A stretch of 64,000 bases of DNA from Epiperipatus broadwayi (lineage: Eukaryota > Onychophora > Udeonychophora > Euonychophora > Peripatidae). The notes under the pieces are model-generated. The model did not search any database. It saw only the letters and a program-made list of their open reading frames with translations, and was not told the origin of the DNA. Of this stretch, positions 63,200 to 64,000 are shown piece after piece. The stretch covers positions 4,926,264 through 4,990,263 of the forward strand of contig JAQFVV010012434.1 of assembly GCA_028023455.1 (NCBI GenBank), written 5' to 3'. The position numbers were made by a program, and so were the translations under genes. How positions within the stretch are numbered: the first letter of the stretch is position 1; each line of letters opens with the position of its first letter.

Positions 63200-64000
63200 T
63201 CTGCCTTGTTGTAATGATTGTCTGGGGTAGTGTCTTTAATTTTTGCAAATGTCTGTGATTAGTTTTTGTCTCAGCATCTGGTATGGATAACAGGCTGACC
63301 TGGGTGATTTTATCCCAGTTTTTGTGATTTTTTTTATTGCAATGATGATTATGTGTTTGTTTAGTTGGTTAAAAGGCTACTTGTTGTTTGATTAATGATG
63401 AAGCGGTAGCATGCATATTTAGATGAGCTATTTTGCTGTCTGATCTTTAACTGTGACAACCTATTGTAAAAGGTAGAGGGGTGTCATCTTATATTATTGT
63501 TTAAGACAAAGTTGCATCATGTGACCCTTAAGGCAAGAGGATAAATGTGTTTTTATGCATTGAGAGGATTGAGCTATCTATATGTGTCTTTGCTAGTGTT
63601 GGACATTCATAGATTATGTGTTGTTGTGTCTCTTCACCATGGTGACATAATCTACGGAATAGATAACTGGTGGTAAACAGTCACTGGTAATGGAGGAAAT
63701 AAATCATTGGTATGGCATGACTGATTTTGATGATGAAGTCAAACAGTTTAGACTCCAGTGACCATTTTTTTGAAGTTGTAAAGTAGCTTTTTATTGTTAA
63801 TCCCTAAAATTAGAGAAGAGTTGTTGGCAGCCAGCTCTTGAAGATCTGCGAATATGTATATTTACTTGTAAACTATGCAGATATCTAGGTGGCTAGTGCT
63901 TTCTGTTGGTAGATAAATAATAACAGGCATGAATGATATAGGAAAGATCTGTCAGCTGGTATGATTTAAAGCAGGCATTGTCTATGTGGAAACTGTGTAT
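63200..64000 (-). mobile_element. Non-LTR retrotransposon (copy III), runs off the window
   Basis: The minus strand at 63604-63650 encodes CHHGEETQQHIIYEC preceded by SKLFDFIIKISHAIPMIYFL, matching the C-terminal end of copy II and the family. A stop interrupts the frame once. The reverse transcriptase should lie beyond the window end. Confidence 0.7.

Overview
The window looks like AT-rich intergenic or repeat DNA from an invertebrate animal. I base this on the very high A+T content, many microsatellites, decayed non-LTR (LINE) retrotransposons with AAT-type tails, tailed tRNA-derived sequences, foldback elements, and remnants of a multicopy protein family common in invertebrate genomes. I cannot name the species. 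I find no intact host gene, no rRNA and no CRISPR array. Nearly all the identifiable content is mobile or repetitive.

Layout. 1-23.3 kb: AT-rich DNA with scattered relics. These are a broken transposon-associated protein gene (about 3.6-3.9 kb, minus), a perfect 48-bp-arm hairpin at 4.55 kb joined to an almost cytosine-free stretch (4.68-5.52 kb), a small element with terminal repeats in two copies (7.8 and 20.4 kb), a decayed LINE C-terminus on each strand (9.9-10.4 kb plus, 22.0-22.5 kb minus), and two foldback elements (12.8 and 15.9 kb) sharing a motif that resembles a hammerhead-ribozyme core. 23.4-28.9 kb: an almost full-length but broken LINE on the minus strand, with zinc-knuckle ORF1, APE-type endonuclease, reverse transcriptase and an ATT/AAT tail. 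30.16-46.70 kb: three direct tandem units of about 2.57 kb. Units 2 and 3 are each interrupted at the same internal AT-repeat: unit 2 by a 4.7-kb LTR retrotransposon carrying only a broken gag (34.88-39.58 kb), unit 3 by a 4.5-kb sequence of unknown type (42.16-46.67 kb). 46.7-57 kb: tRNA-derived tailed repeats, a pair of foldback/MITE relatives, hairpins and AT-rich DNA. 57.4-64 kb: a second copy of the LINE family, then part of a third running off the window end, all on the minus strand.

How the parts relate. The LINEs carry the only recognisable retrotransposition functions (endonuclease and RT), and every copy is broken. The short tailed tRNA-like sequences are the kind of element such machinery mobilises. 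The LTR element has LTRs, a primer-binding site, a polypurine tract and gag but no pol, so if it ever moved it needed another element's enzymes. The best candidates for something new are the gag-only LTR element, the repeated use of one insertion site in a tandem array, the cytosine-free block with its perfect hairpin, and the foldback elements with the hammerhead-like motif.
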